Assembly (NCBI GenBank): GCA_030549175.1
Contig: JAUKUA010000003.1
Location: 2,976,001 to 3,040,000, forward strand
Length of the DNA stretch: 64,000 nucleotides
Direction of reading: 5' to 3'
Origin: Lasiosphaeris hirsuta
Taxonomy: Eukaryota > Ascomycota > Sordariomycetes > Sordariales > Lasiosphaeriaceae
Shown: positions 1-10,820 of the stretch, piece by piece
Position numbering within the stretch: the stretch's first letter is position 1
Layout of the letters: each line of letters begins with the position of its first letter
The notes under the pieces: model-generated
What the model was told of the DNA's origin: nothing
The model's database searches: none
Seen by the model: the letters and a program-made list of their open reading frames with translations, nothing else
Position numbers and translations under genes: made by a program

Positions 1-160
1 CGGTCACGTCCAGAAGAAGAACCCGCTCAAGAACAAGCAGGTTCTGCTCCGCCAGAACCCCTACGCCGCCACATACGCAAAGGAGGGCCTCGGCTCTATT
101 AAGGAGACCGGCCCCTCGCCTGCGCTCAAGCCTGCGTTCAAGGAGCTTCTGAACGAGTAG
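1..160 (+). CDS. RPL4: 60S ribosomal protein L4 (uL4), C-terminal end, partial
   Basis: The window opens inside this gene. Reading from base 2 gives 52 residues ending at TAG 158-160. The segment [18 protein letters not shown] is the highly conserved eukaryotic extension of uL4, a large-subunit protein whose long loop lines the peptide exit tunnel; its C-terminal extension spreads over the 60S surface. The 5' part lies outside the window, so start codon, introns and promoter cannot be judged. The gene converges on the aminotransferase that follows on the other strand. The family call is firm because the motif and the position just before the stop both agree. Confidence 0.95.
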   Translation, partial: GHVQKKNPLKNKQVLLRQNPYAATYAKEGLGSIKETGPSPALKPAFKELLNE

Positions 161-796
161 GGTGGATTCGAAAAGCGATAGGAATGAATTTGTGGTTTCT
201 TCCTTGGCGTAATGGATTAGGGATGTGTTAAAACCCTTCGCATTCACAATGAAACTCTGATACCGAACTTGCAAGGACTTTTGCGTGAACCAATATGCGG
301 TCGTTGATAGATCTCGCCTAGTGCAGGCGGGCTCGAAAATCGATTTTCGCATTTGAACAATTACAGAATTTAGTACCCAGGCCGGAGCTCTCGAGTGGTC
401 AATGGTCAATGTGATTACCTACCTCTATAAACCTGAGCTTGTGAATCCTCCTAGGGCCGTGATGGGAAGTAGAGACTCCTGCTCGGATGCCACAGGCCTC
501 TTCAAGACTTCAAAATGTGTCCGGATAGCAAAATCAGGTGACATAGTCATCTTTCGCATTCCGCTGTAGTACGTGTACGCTCTTTCTTTGTACAACTCGC
601 TGTCCCTGGCTATCGCAGCACGGTAACGTTTAAAGCGGTTTGGAAGGAACATCAACTCCATTGCTCGAAAACACATTTTTCGGTCATATAAAACGACATA
701 AACTAGTAATCCGCATGTGTCTATCTCATTTTGTACAACGTAAGGTCGCATATCGTTCCTCGCTCACACAACCCCCAAGAATCTTTTCAGCTGGCT
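161..796. other. intergenic, convergent 3' ends
   Basis: This spacer holds the 3' UTRs of RPL4 and of the aminotransferase. A 108-codon open frame on the minus strand (425-751) has no recognisable motif and no intron signals. I see no supported gene here. Confidence 0.6.
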
Positions 797-2779
797 CTAG
801 CAGCCCAACCAACCCCCTAGGTTTCCTATCTCCTCGTCGCCATCGTCGGAATCCAGCGCATGCGGTAAACTTTCTAGGAGCTTATCAATCTCCGCCGCGC
901 TTGTGACCCGCCAGAACGCATGCAGCCCGTCGACGAAGCGCTGGCTGCATGCGTCCACATTCTCCTCGCTCTCGGCCGCAAAACAAATGCGGTAGTACGC
1001 CCACCCGAACTGCTCGCGGATGGCGTCAGTCGCGCTGAAGATGGAGCCCATACCGGCGAGGACGAGGTACGGCTTGGTCGTTAAGAACATCATTAGCGCC
1101 GCCGACAGCGTCGGACCGTCAATGGCGGCACCCGAGGTGCCCGGCGCGAGGTAGAGCGGGTGGTGCTCGAGGTGGATGCGCAGCCAGATAAACATGCCAC
1201 CGCGCGGCCAGTCGTACGAGAAGAGCTTCGTCTTGGAGACGAAGTGCCAGTCGAGGAGGGAGGGCGCCGCCGTGTGGTTGAGCAGATCCGCACCGCCGTC
1301 GAGGATCTTGCACATGCGGCTCATGCGCCGCTCGTACATGCCGCGCAGGCCCTCGAGCCAGCGCACCCAGCCATCCATCTGCCAGCCGGCAAACTTTGCC
1401 TTTTGGCGGGCGGTGCGCAGCAGGCTAAAGGCGGCTTTCGCTTCGGGTTGCGACCCCATGACGAGCTCGGCGACGAGGCTTTGCACGAAGCCTGACGGCT
1501 GCTGGGTTGAGGTCTCGCTTATCCGAACTAATCGCTCGACTAGAGCGGGCTGAGCCGTCACCCAGCCCAGACGGCAACCTGGGGCAATTGTCTTGGAGAA
1601 TGTATCAAGGCGGAAGACGCGGCCGTCGGTGTCGATGCTGAGGAAGGACGGAGCAAGAGAGTCTAAGAAAGGGTATCCAGATGACGATGCTGGGCGGTAT
1701 GGCTGTGTTGGGTCTGGAGTCGGTTCGCCCCTTGACTTGGCTTCTTCGAAGGAAGCTGAAGGAAATTGAAGGTACCAGTACGGCTCGTCCTCAATAATAA
1801 TCACGTCGTACTTGCTGCATACCGCATAAATCTCTTTCTTGCGTTCAATGGAGAGAACAATACCGGTAGGGTTGTGGCCTAGTCTGTAAGGCAAAGTTAG
1901 TGAGTCTCATCGACAACATCGGATCACGGTGGTGACATACGTCACCAAATACATAATATGTGGCCGTTTCCCCTTCGTAGGGTCCCAACTCGCCAACACA
2001 TCCTCCAAGCCGCCAGGGCCCGCTGTTAGCATACCGGCGTTATCCGCTTTCACTGGTGCGATATGCATGCCCAGAGGCAGTGCTTCGCTCAGGACATTTC
2101 CATAGACAAACGTCTCGCACAGTAGGCCCGGCCGTTCGCGGACGTTGTCGGTATCGGCATTCCACGGGTTCACAAATAGGTGAAGCGCCTTGGCAAAACC
2201 GTCCGTCGCTCCACAGGTCATGACTATATCGGGCCCGCCGCGATACGGGACGTCTGGATGGAGATGTTCGCGTGTGAACTGGCGAACCCACGAGAGCAGA
2301 GGGGGGTAGCCCTGGGACGTGCCATACTGAAGCGCCGATGCGAGATCAATCTTCTTCAGATAATCACTCTCGGCAGAGATCTTTGGTACGGCAATGTGCG
2401 CAGCCACGTCAGGCTCGGACGGCGCCGGGGTGGCCGGCTCACCAGGATAGTTTGGCGAAGGAGTCCATCGTTCTGGGCTGGCAGTTTGAGCCTCTAGAGT
2501 GTCAAAGGGGAAGAACCGGACATTTGGCAGACCTATGAGTGATCCGGGTCAGCATTGAGATCGGGAAGATGGCATAAGCGATAAGGATAACACACCGCCT
2601 GCCAGATTTCCAATTCCTGGAATTTGAAATAGCTCGTATACTTGCTTGATCTTACTTGGTATACGACGCTTGGTGACTTCGGAGAGGTGGTGGCTCAGGT
2701 CTAGGGGCAGCGGCAGCGGCTTCTCTTCGCTGAAGGAAGCAACGTCCGGGCTTGGGGTTGAGATGTCCATGGTGCTCAT
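797..2779 (-). CDS. aromatic amino acid aminotransferase (ARO8/ARO9-like, PLP class I/II)
   Basis: Fold-type I PLP aminotransferase, expected to move amino groups between aromatic amino acids (or kynurenine/2-aminoadipate) and 2-oxo acids. The model has three exons on the minus strand: 2779-2596, 2532-1941 and 1883-797. Introns of 63 bp (donor GTGTGT) and 57 bp (donor GTATGT, acceptor CTTACAG) keep frame and give 620 residues. The second junction restores MYLVTLGHNPTG, the conserved N-P-T-G segment that contacts PLP. The Schiff-base lysine lies near residue 356 in TFSKTIAPGCRLGW. The open frame runs nine codons upstream to a TTG, so the start is placed at the ATG at 2779; an in-frame ATG follows at 2770. 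The family usually spans 480-600 residues, so this one is slightly long, with an N-terminal tail. Substrate specificity cannot be read from sequence. A cytosolic location is likely because no clear presequence is seen. Confidence 0.88.
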
Positions 2780-3326
2780 ATTTTTCAAGTCAAGAGGGGG
2801 ATCCAAGGTTCTAATGAAGGTGTCAAATCACTCAATCGTCATTCCCGCCAAGAAAACACAATGGGTGCGTTGTTGAATCACAGGAGTCGGACGCTGGTGA
2901 GGTTGTGAAGCGCCATCATCACTTGATTACGAATGCGATACCGAGGTCGCTACTGATAAGTCGCCGGGCACTGTGCCGTGCATGGCTCCCCCTGGAAGGG
3001 CTAATATGCCCCCCCCCACCAACCATGCGGGCTCAGATCCTAGGTACCGACTTCCTGGCTCGCTCTTCCCAGGTCCAGCCCCGCCATCGCGCCTTGTGAA
3101 TGACATGTTGATGATGCAGAAGCCGTTTTGCGTCGGGCTTAACCACCGGACGAAGTCTTGCGGTGCCGATCGGAGGCGGACCGTTTAATGTTTCAGAGGA
3201 GGCTCTTCACGGGACCCTCGTCCTAATGGATCTGGAATTCTTGTCTCAGATGCTGACATAAGACACACGCTCTCGCCCTCGATCCCCATCCGATTGGAGC
3301 TGACCGATTGCGACCGAACAGCCCGT
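2780..3326. other. intergenic, aminotransferase promoter and monooxygenase 3' flank
   Basis: Both neighbours are on the minus strand, so this spacer carries the aminotransferase promoter and the 3' UTR of the monooxygenase. A run of nine or so C at about 3009-3017 is the only notable sequence. Short open frames in several frames show no motif. Confidence 0.55.
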
Positions 3327-4742
3327 TCAAATGATTCCCAGGCTAGAACTTGTTTCCTGGCCCGGTTCGTACTTGAAACCAAGTTCCTCGAGTGACTTTG
3401 CCTTCCGACCCTCGATCTCGAACTTCAGCTTGGCGTCAAAACATATCTTTCTCTCCCAGGCCAATTCACCATTCCAGTAAGGAGGCGTCTTGCCAGGGCC
3501 TCCAGATTGGAGTATCAACTTGTGAACAGTGTTGATGTACTCAGCGTCGCCGCCCTTTGGCCACACATGAAACGCTGACCCCCTCTTCTTCGCTTCTTCT
3601 TCTTCCCAGCTCCGCATCGCTGCTGTTGAGGGCAAGCGCAGGAGGTTGGCCCATGTCCGCGAGAAGATGGCGGCCTGACTCTCTGCTAGCGAGAAGGGCA
3701 CCACCTTGATGGGTAGTCCGGGAAATACGAGTGTTGGGTGGTCAATGTCAAACAGGTCCTGATACAGCCCGAAAACTCTTCGGCCGTTTGTCACTCGGGG
3801 GGGTTTCAATGAGGTGAGGAAGGGGAATGTGAAGAGATAGCCAGTAGCAAAGATCACGGCATCGATGTCTTTTTCAATCCTCCCATCCTGGAACTTAATG
3901 CCTCTCTCGCTAACCAGAAATTCGTCAATTACCGGAACTTCCTCAGCATCGGCAAATGCTAGGCTTTCTGGCGGTGTGGCCGTCCTCACTGATAACAATA
4001 ACGGCTTTTGACAAACACGGCTTATCTGGGCGGCGATGTCTAAGCCTGAGGCGGCATTCCCAACGACCACCACCTTTTTGCTTGCAAACGCCTCGGGGGT
4101 GCGATATAGTTTGGCATGCGATACGACACCAGGATGGGCCTTATGGAACTCGCCGATGTTTTTGAGGTCGGGCAGGTACGTGAGAGCATAATGGCCAGAG
4201 GCCACAACGACAGCATCGTATGCAGCCGTGGTAATTTCGCCTGTTTCCACAGACAGTGTGTCTACGTCCCATTGGTCGTTCCCTTCGGTTTCCCGCAGAC
4301 GAACGTCTTGCACCTGCCGAGAAAACTTGATGAGGTACCGGAGGTCCTTTGCGTACGTGACTAGGTACTCCTGGACAAGCTCTCGCGAGGGATAGATGAG
4401 CGAGTCCTGCGGAAAAGCCAGGTCGGAGAATCGCATCAGGTTGCGAGGTATGTTTGTGTGTAGCAGCTGATACATCGGGGAGGGGAAAATCGGGGGCGTG
4501 TCTTCGGGTCGAAGAGGCGGGTCAGGCTCGGTGTGCGCGCTCACTTGAGGCACATGAAGTGTTGGCGACGGGTTTTTGCTGTAGTTCCAAACACCGCCAA
4601 CCTCAAACTGCTCTTCGAAGATGTCAATCGTCTCAAAGGCCTCTTGAGCGACCAAGTATCTGGCGGCTGCAAGGCCAGTGGGGCCAGCCCCGACAATGGC
4701 AATCCTCTTCACATTGAAATGCCTCTGCACATGTGAGCCCAT
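3327..4742 (-). CDS. flavin-containing monooxygenase (FMO-like, N/S-oxidising)
   Basis: Single-exon gene of 471 codons. The frame extends upstream to a GTG, but the first ATG is at 4742 (MGSHVQRHF), which I take as start. An FAD-binding GxGxxG (VGAGPTG) sits at residues 18-23. A second nucleotide-binding motif (VVVVGNAASGLDIA) lies mid-protein, preceded by an F/HxG...H..Y-type segment (HPGVVSHAKLYR) at the position of the FMO signature. An ATG-Y box (FATGYLFTFPFL) follows in the C-terminal half. These are the hallmarks of class B flavoprotein monooxygenases, which use NADPH and O2 to oxygenate soft nucleophiles. The substrate is unknown: no biosynthetic cluster surrounds it. It diverges from the telomere-protein gene. 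Confidence 0.85.
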   Translation of the reverse strand: MGSHVQRHFNVKRIAIVGAGPTGLAAARYLVAQEAFETIDIFEEQFEVGGVWNYSKNPSPTLHVPQVSAHTEPDPPLRPEDTPPIFPSPMYQLLHTNIPRNLMRFSDLAFPQDSLIYPSRELVQEYLVTYAKDLRYLIKFSRQVQDVRLRETEGNDQWDVDTLSVETGEITTAAYDAVVVASGHYALTYLPDLKNIGEFHKAHPGVVSHAKLYRTPEAFASKKVVVVGNAASGLDIAAQISRVCQKPLLLSVRTATPPESLAFADAEEVPVIDEFLVSERGIKFQDGRIEKDIDAVIFATGYLFTFPFLTSLKPPRVTNGRRVFGLYQDLFDIDHPTLVFPGLPIKVVPFSLAESQAAIFSRTWANLLRLPSTAAMRSWEEEEAKKRGSAFHVWPKGGDAEYINTVHKLILQSGGPGKTPPYWNGELAWERKICFDAKLKFEIEGRKAKSLEELGFKYEPGQETSSSLGII

Positions 4743-5266
4743 ATTTAAAAGTGCTAGGATTCGAGAGAATGAATGATCAAAGTGTGGAAATATATGATGA
4801 GAGGCAGGCACAATCACTTTCTAATAAGAGAAAGATCAAATTAAGGTTGCATACGCAAAAAAAAAAAAAAAAGGGAGAAACATGGAAAATGAAAGTCATG
4901 AGTAAGGGAACAACCTGATGGACGCAACTGCAGTGAAGCTGTTGCCGGGTCGTTACTGCTCACCGCCTTCCGCTTTCGGATAAAGCCTGGGCGCGATGGA
5001 CAGCACGAAACCGGCGGGGCGGACTCCACACGGCGCGTAGCTAACCATCATTTTGGTCCACGGTATCTGACATCCCTGAACACAGCACAGCCCTTCTTGA
5101 ACTTTTGATGAGGTGACCTCACAAAAGTTAAAACGTCTCACCGTCCTCCCCGCCTTCTCCCAAATCGCTGTGACCCAACAAATGACATCCGGAACATGTG
5201 CGCCTGCAACCCTCTTTCACTTTAAATGATTTGAAAACCACTATCCCGACCGCGAGTCCTTGAGCA
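4743..5266. promoter_or_regulatory. divergent intergenic promoter region
   Basis: 524 bp separate the start codons of the minus-strand monooxygenase and the plus-strand telomere-binding-type gene, so both promoters must lie here. A poly-A tract of about 14 at 4858-4872 is present. No specific operator was recognised. Confidence 0.5.
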
Positions 5267-8200
5267 ATGGCGTCGGTCGATGCTTGCGCCAGCCTGCTCG
5301 CTTCTGGCACGGCGACGCCCATTGCGCAGCTCAATCCTGACTTGCTTGACCAAGCCTCGCGTGTCGTGCGAGGCGAGGTAACCATCACATGGCCCTATAA
5401 TAGGGTTAAAAACACCTTCGCCTTCCTGCTCGCCGAGCCTGATGTGCGATTGCGTAGCGCCAAAGGCCAGGTTCGCATCGAGCTCCATGGGCCAACCGCC
5501 AAGGCTATTGCCGACTGTGGGCTTGGTGGAGGAGACGAGGTCCTGTTCAGTCTTGATAGCGCTGAGTATGCCAAAGACGAGTCGCCAGGTCGCATACCTG
5601 GGGCTCGGTTGGACTGGCAACTGCAGTTCAAGGACAAGCTTGCCCTCCAGGTCCGCATGACAGACAACCTGATGAGAATCATATGGACTGACAGTATTTT
5701 AGGTCAAGCTGGGTGATTCTAATGAGCCCAAATACGTTCACATTGATCACCCGCAACCCGAGCCTGTAGCCGGCGTCGAGAGCGAGCTTCAGCCCGCTGC
5801 TATTGACACTGTGCTTGGTGCTTTCGACGATGAGCCAGCTATTCGAAAGGTTCCCGACTTCCCTGCGAACGAATACCCCTCTCCAGCCTTCATCAAGAGG
5901 GCTCGGATTTCATATGGAGCCCTATTTGAGGGCGGGTTGGACATTTTCGAGGAGGATGGCGGGGTGCCAGGAAAAGGCCGGAAGAGGACTCGGTTTGGTC
6001 GGGACAGTAGTGCTTGGAGGTATACTAGCCAGTCACCAAGCCCTGGCCCCGCTTCGTCAGTCTCGGACGCAATGGAAATAGAGGAAGACCTAGCTGAGGA
6101 GACACAACCGTCGCCTTCGCCCAAACCTCATACGGCGGATGAGGGTTGCCAGACCGCCGAGCTAGAGATGACACCAGTCGCTCCGGAGCCGACAGAAACA
6201 ACCAACCCCGAGGACGCTCTGCAGGAGATGAGCCCGTCTCCCCCGGAACGGCAGGAAGAGCAACCCACCCTACATGCCAGCACTGCCACCGATGCTAGAG
6301 AAATCATGTTGGAGTTCAGTCCAAAGCCCGCTGCTATTGTCCGGGAAACTCCTAATACTTTATTTGGCACTCCGAAAGCCGCCGGCCCCTCCTTTTCAAT
6401 GTTTGGGACGACAACACCAACCCGAGGGGAAACCGGCGTGAGCTTAGCCGACCAAGTCAGATTTGGATTCTCCCACATACCGCAGCCCTCTCATTCTTTC
6501 TCGTTGCCAGACACACAATCTGTTCAAGAGTCCCACAAATCTCAAGATTATCCGGAATCATATCTTGATGCCCCTAACCCCGCAAAATTCGCCGACATGT
6601 CGTCTTTTCTCGGTATCACGGCAGAACAGAACCCAAATATGGGGTCCGTTCATGATAACGGCATGATGTCTGAAACTCCAGCTGTAGACCAATTTGTACA
6701 CGGCACTTGGGATGTGGCTACACAGTCCCTGAACTACAACCAGATGGAGGGTGGTCATTTTGGAATGGATGTTCTCAACGAGGGAACTAGAATAAGGACC
6801 GAGGCACCGTTACTTCACTCGGATGCTACCGCGCCAGAGAAGATCCCTGAAGGGTTTTCAAGCTACGGTAACCAAACAGGGGTGGTTGGTGTCGACGAGA
6901 AAATTAGGGAGCAGAATCCAATCCATTCGCCGCAGCAAGATGATCGTTTAGAGCAGGAGGCACTTGTGGAAAGAAGCAGCTCAGAAAGTGAAGTCGGGTT
7001 TGGAGAAAGCGGCGAAGTTGCGTATGATGAACTTGGCGAGCGCCTAGAAGAAGGCGATTACGACCAGCGCAATTACAACGTTCCCGCGGACGATGACGAG
7101 GGAGTTTCGAGTGAGGATGAGGAGATCGAGCAGGAGGCAGAGGATCGCTACGGCGAGGGGGTTCTGTTTGGGGAGGAAGAGGACGGATACGGAGAGGAAT
7201 GGGATGAGGAAGACGAATATGAAAGTGGGGAAGAAGACAAAGAGGAGGAGGACGGCTTTCCAGTAGAGCCTGAACGAAGGCCAGCTGCAGAGATGGCAAA
7301 ACGCCCGGTCGTTATCAGCCTGCTGTCCGACTCCGAAGACGATGATGAACCTCCACCAGCACCGAAAAAGCCTGAAGCGCCACAGCGAGCCAGCCAACAG
7401 GCACTGTTGCCAGCACAACCGCTGGCGGTGGAGAGTAATGAAGATAGGAGCAAAACCGTTGACCCGATGCTCGCAGAAGCCGCAGCTATGGCCCACGCGG
7501 AAAATATAAGTCAAGCAGCGCAAAATACCGATGTCTCCGACGTGGACCAGCGCCATACTCAGGTGGTGGATTTTGCTATAGGACCGAACGGTGGTGCTCA
7601 ACAGCAACATTCGCCTCATGCAACTGAACCAGTCGAGCCCAGCAATGAAGTGCAAGATTCTGAAAATAACTATCCTAAAAACATGGCCAAGGAAGTTGAC
7701 AGCGACACCGAACCTGAGTCTGAGTCTGAACCTGGCAGTGCTGATGAGCAACTTTCTAGTGATGGAAGTCTTTTTGGTGAAAAGCCCGAAGATGACATCG
7801 ACTTTGAGGATGAAGGGATGGAGGAAGAAGAGGTATACTCATCAGACGAGGATAAGGAAAACCCTAAGCAAGATGCGCCTGCCAGCTACGAAGACGAACC
7901 TGACGATGACGGTGACTCTGAAAACGGTGATATCGAGATTGAGGAGCTAGAGGTGGATGATGCGGAAGGTGCGGAAGAGGTGGAGAATGTCAAAGAGGTG
8001 GAAGCAGAGGGGGCGGAGGCGGAGGAAAAAGATGCGACTGATGATGTGGACATGGCCGAAACGCTGGACAATTCGATGGACGTTGATGACGAGAGGTTAA
8101 GCGAAGACGAGAATACGACTAAGGAAAGTACACCGTCAAGATCTGATGAGCCCACAAATTTGGTCACGCCAATCCGAGAAGAGGAACAGGATGCAGTCGG

Positions 8201-9983
8201 CGAGGAAGATACAGAGATGGTTGATGCCGGTGCACCGGCTGTTGAGACACGATCCCAAGTGCTCCAGTCAGTGCCAGACACTGAAGAGCAGGCTGCCGAA
8301 GACACAACCGTCAGATTAGAGACACCACAGTCCAGCAGCCCTGGGGATCGCGACTCTCCGGGCCCTGAGCTAGCAAGCCATCACGAACAGCTATCACCAG
8401 CATCCGTCTTCAAACATCCCGAAAGAAAAACGGATGGGGTTGTGCACACGGCTAATACTACGATTCCCCAACAAAGTGGCAATTCTGCAGTTCTCCCCTC
8501 GTCACCGCTCACCACACAATCGTTCGAGACTCAAGTTCTAGATGACTTCATCCCACTCGCGACAGGTTCTCGCCCAACCTCGAAGCGAGAGAACCACACG
8601 CGACAGCTTCCGACTCCGATGGAAAGCCAGCTAACCGTCGAGATGGTATCTCAAACTGTGGCGATTGAGTATGAAGAAGTCGAGTACGAAAAGGTCAAAG
8701 CTAGCGCAACGGTGGGGACTCCAAGCTCAGATCACGTCTCTCGTGAAATGCCAGAGGCTGAATCCGAGATTGCCGAGGAACCATTGGTCGAGCAATCGGT
8801 CGGAAATCTTGACAAGACAACGGCCAAATCTCAGCCCGCGAATGAGGAGCCCTATGATAAGGACGAGGGTGCCGAGGAGATTGAGGAGGCTCGTTCACCC
8901 AAAAAGCCCGATGATGCGGTGGGAATTGAGACGTTGGACGAAGATATCACAACAGATTCGATTGTCTCCTCTCAGGCCCAGGCCGATGTCGACGATTCTC
9001 ACCTGGAGGATCACGCCACAGTCAGTGTGTCTGCGAGTGTAGATGTAGAGAGGACTAGAGAGGACGACGAGCACCTCATCCCACCTGAGCAACGTTCTTC
9101 TCGAAAGAGAAGTCGCTTCAGTTTAACTCTCGGAAAGGAGCCCATCGAGGATCAAATAACCGTGCAGACACGTAGGACTAGGTCTCACGATCTGAGCGCT
9201 GTCCTGGGCCAACCGGAAGCTGATACTCCCGATATCAGCGTCCATTTGGCGCGACAGGCCGTGGCGGCAAAACGTCCCAAGAAAGCCCCCGAACCTTTAC
9301 GAGCCAGCCCAAGAATGATAACTCGCGCTCGCTCGGGTAGTCTTCAGATGAGCGCCACTCCAGAAGTGGACGAAGATACCAGCGTCAGCCTCGCAAAAGC
9401 CGCTTTGGCCTCACCATCAAAGTCAACCTCAGGGCTCGACGGAAGCGCATCCTCACTCAAATTAGAGCTAACCAAGCGCCTGCGGTCGGACCTCCGTGAG
9501 TGTGTCACGCTCAAGTCACTCCGCAACCATGTCGATAAATTTCCCAACGTTGTTGCTATCGTCACCACCCAGCCGCCCCCTCCAACACGTGCCAAGGGTG
9601 GCCCCCGCGAGTACATGCTATCGTTCCACATCACAGACCCCTCGGTCGCCCCGACCCAAGTCGTCGAGGTGCAGCTGTACCGACCACACAAGGAGTCGCT
9701 ACCCATCGTTAAACCCGGCGACGCCATCCTGTTGCAGCGGTTCCAGGTCAAGGCGCTGAGCAAAAAAGGATTTGGTCTGCGCTCGCATGCCGACTCGGCT
9801 TGGGCCGTCTTTGACGCAGACGAGGGCCCCCCGCAGATCAAGGGCCCGCCCATCGAGGACTATGCCATGTACGGCGAGTACATGGGAGTTCTGCGCGCGT
9901 GGTTCCGATCCTTGGACGGCGGAGCAAAAGGGAAGCTAGCCAGGGCGGATAAGAAGTTTGAGGAGATGAGCGTAAGCAAGTGA
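5267..9983 (+). CDS. large acidic protein with POT1/Cdc13-type telomeric ssDNA-binding domain
   Basis: Two exons, 5267-5650 and 5703-9983, joined across a 52 bp intron, encode 1,554 residues. The donor is the unusual GTCCGC; the acceptor is TTTTAG with CTGAC upstream. The last 175 residues or so match the Telo_bind (POT1/Cdc13) OB fold: a TLKSLRNH...VVAIV lead strand, then VQLYRPHKESLPIVKPGD and GFGLRSHADSAWAVFD. The first 170 residues also look like a compact beta-rich domain, possibly a second OB fold. Between them lie about 1,200 residues of disordered, Glu/Asp-rich sequence, with a SUMO-interaction-like motif (VVISLLSDSEDDD) near residues 664-676. The family suggests a nuclear role in binding telomeric single strands or in a CST/shelterin-like complex. 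The domain is visible; the role is inferred. The stop is TGA 9981-9983. Confidence 0.82.
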
Positions 9984-10820
9984 GTTGCTGTTGTCTGGAT
10001 TGTTTGTCGTGATATTTTTTTCGCCTTGCCGGTAAAGTTTGCGCAATTCGCTGCCGTTTGCTTTTTTGACGTAAAAAACAAAAGTTAGGGGGAACGAGTA
10101 TGGGCCACGTCAACAAAGGTTTTGGTGGATAGCGCATACATTTAAACTAGCTACCTCGTTGGAGAGGACTTGACAGGAATATTCAGCTGCGGAGGCGACT
10201 GCAATCCGTGGACATACAGACATATATGCCACAAGACGTCATAAGTAGACAGCGAATGGACAAATACTTGTAACGAAGTCATGTGAACAAAATATTGAGA
10301 ATTAAGCCAGTAAACCCATCCGAAACGAGCGTGGCTATGTCCTCAGCCTGTGCTTAGACCAACCCTTCTCTACCTCCTCTGTATGTATGTAGTAGTGTAG
10401 CGCCTACTTGGTAGGCATCCATTGTATACCCTTTTGTCTATTCGCAATTCTTTGCAACAGCAACCAACCGAGAGGATTCTTAGCCGCGACGAAGCGAACT
10501 GCTCACTCTTCTCTCCTGTCCCTTCCTAGGCGTAGTTCCCTGTTCCAGCACTGTAACAAGAATTTCGGAATGAAACCCTGCTGTGCATACAAAAACCAAT
10601 TGGCCTGAAACCCCTATCCAATCCCAGATGCAAATCCCACGCAACGACCGATCGACAGTGATACCTCGACAAGCTAAATGACGATGCGACAACAGCAAGA
10701 CCCAAAGGCTTCCTTTAGGGGGAATCATTAAGGAAAATAAAGGAGGGTGGCCTAGAGATATACTCTGTCCTCCTCCTCCAAAAAAAAACTAGTCAGAGAG
10801 GCAGGGCAAGGCGAGCCGAT
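9984..10820. other. intergenic, convergent 3' ends
   Basis: The telomere-domain gene and the malic enzyme converge here. The stretch holds both 3' UTRs. Open frames below 85 codons on either strand show no motif, and no RNA gene was recognised. Confidence 0.55.

Noticed and set aside
425..751. 108-codon minus-strand ORF between RPL4 and the aminotransferase
   Set aside because: No motif or splice signals, and it lies in the 3' UTR zone of two convergent genes.
7044..7751. 235-codon minus-strand ORF inside the telomere-domain gene
   Set aside because: It mirrors the Glu/Asp-rich coding repeats of the plus strand, which read as Leu/Phe/Val-rich sequence in antisense.
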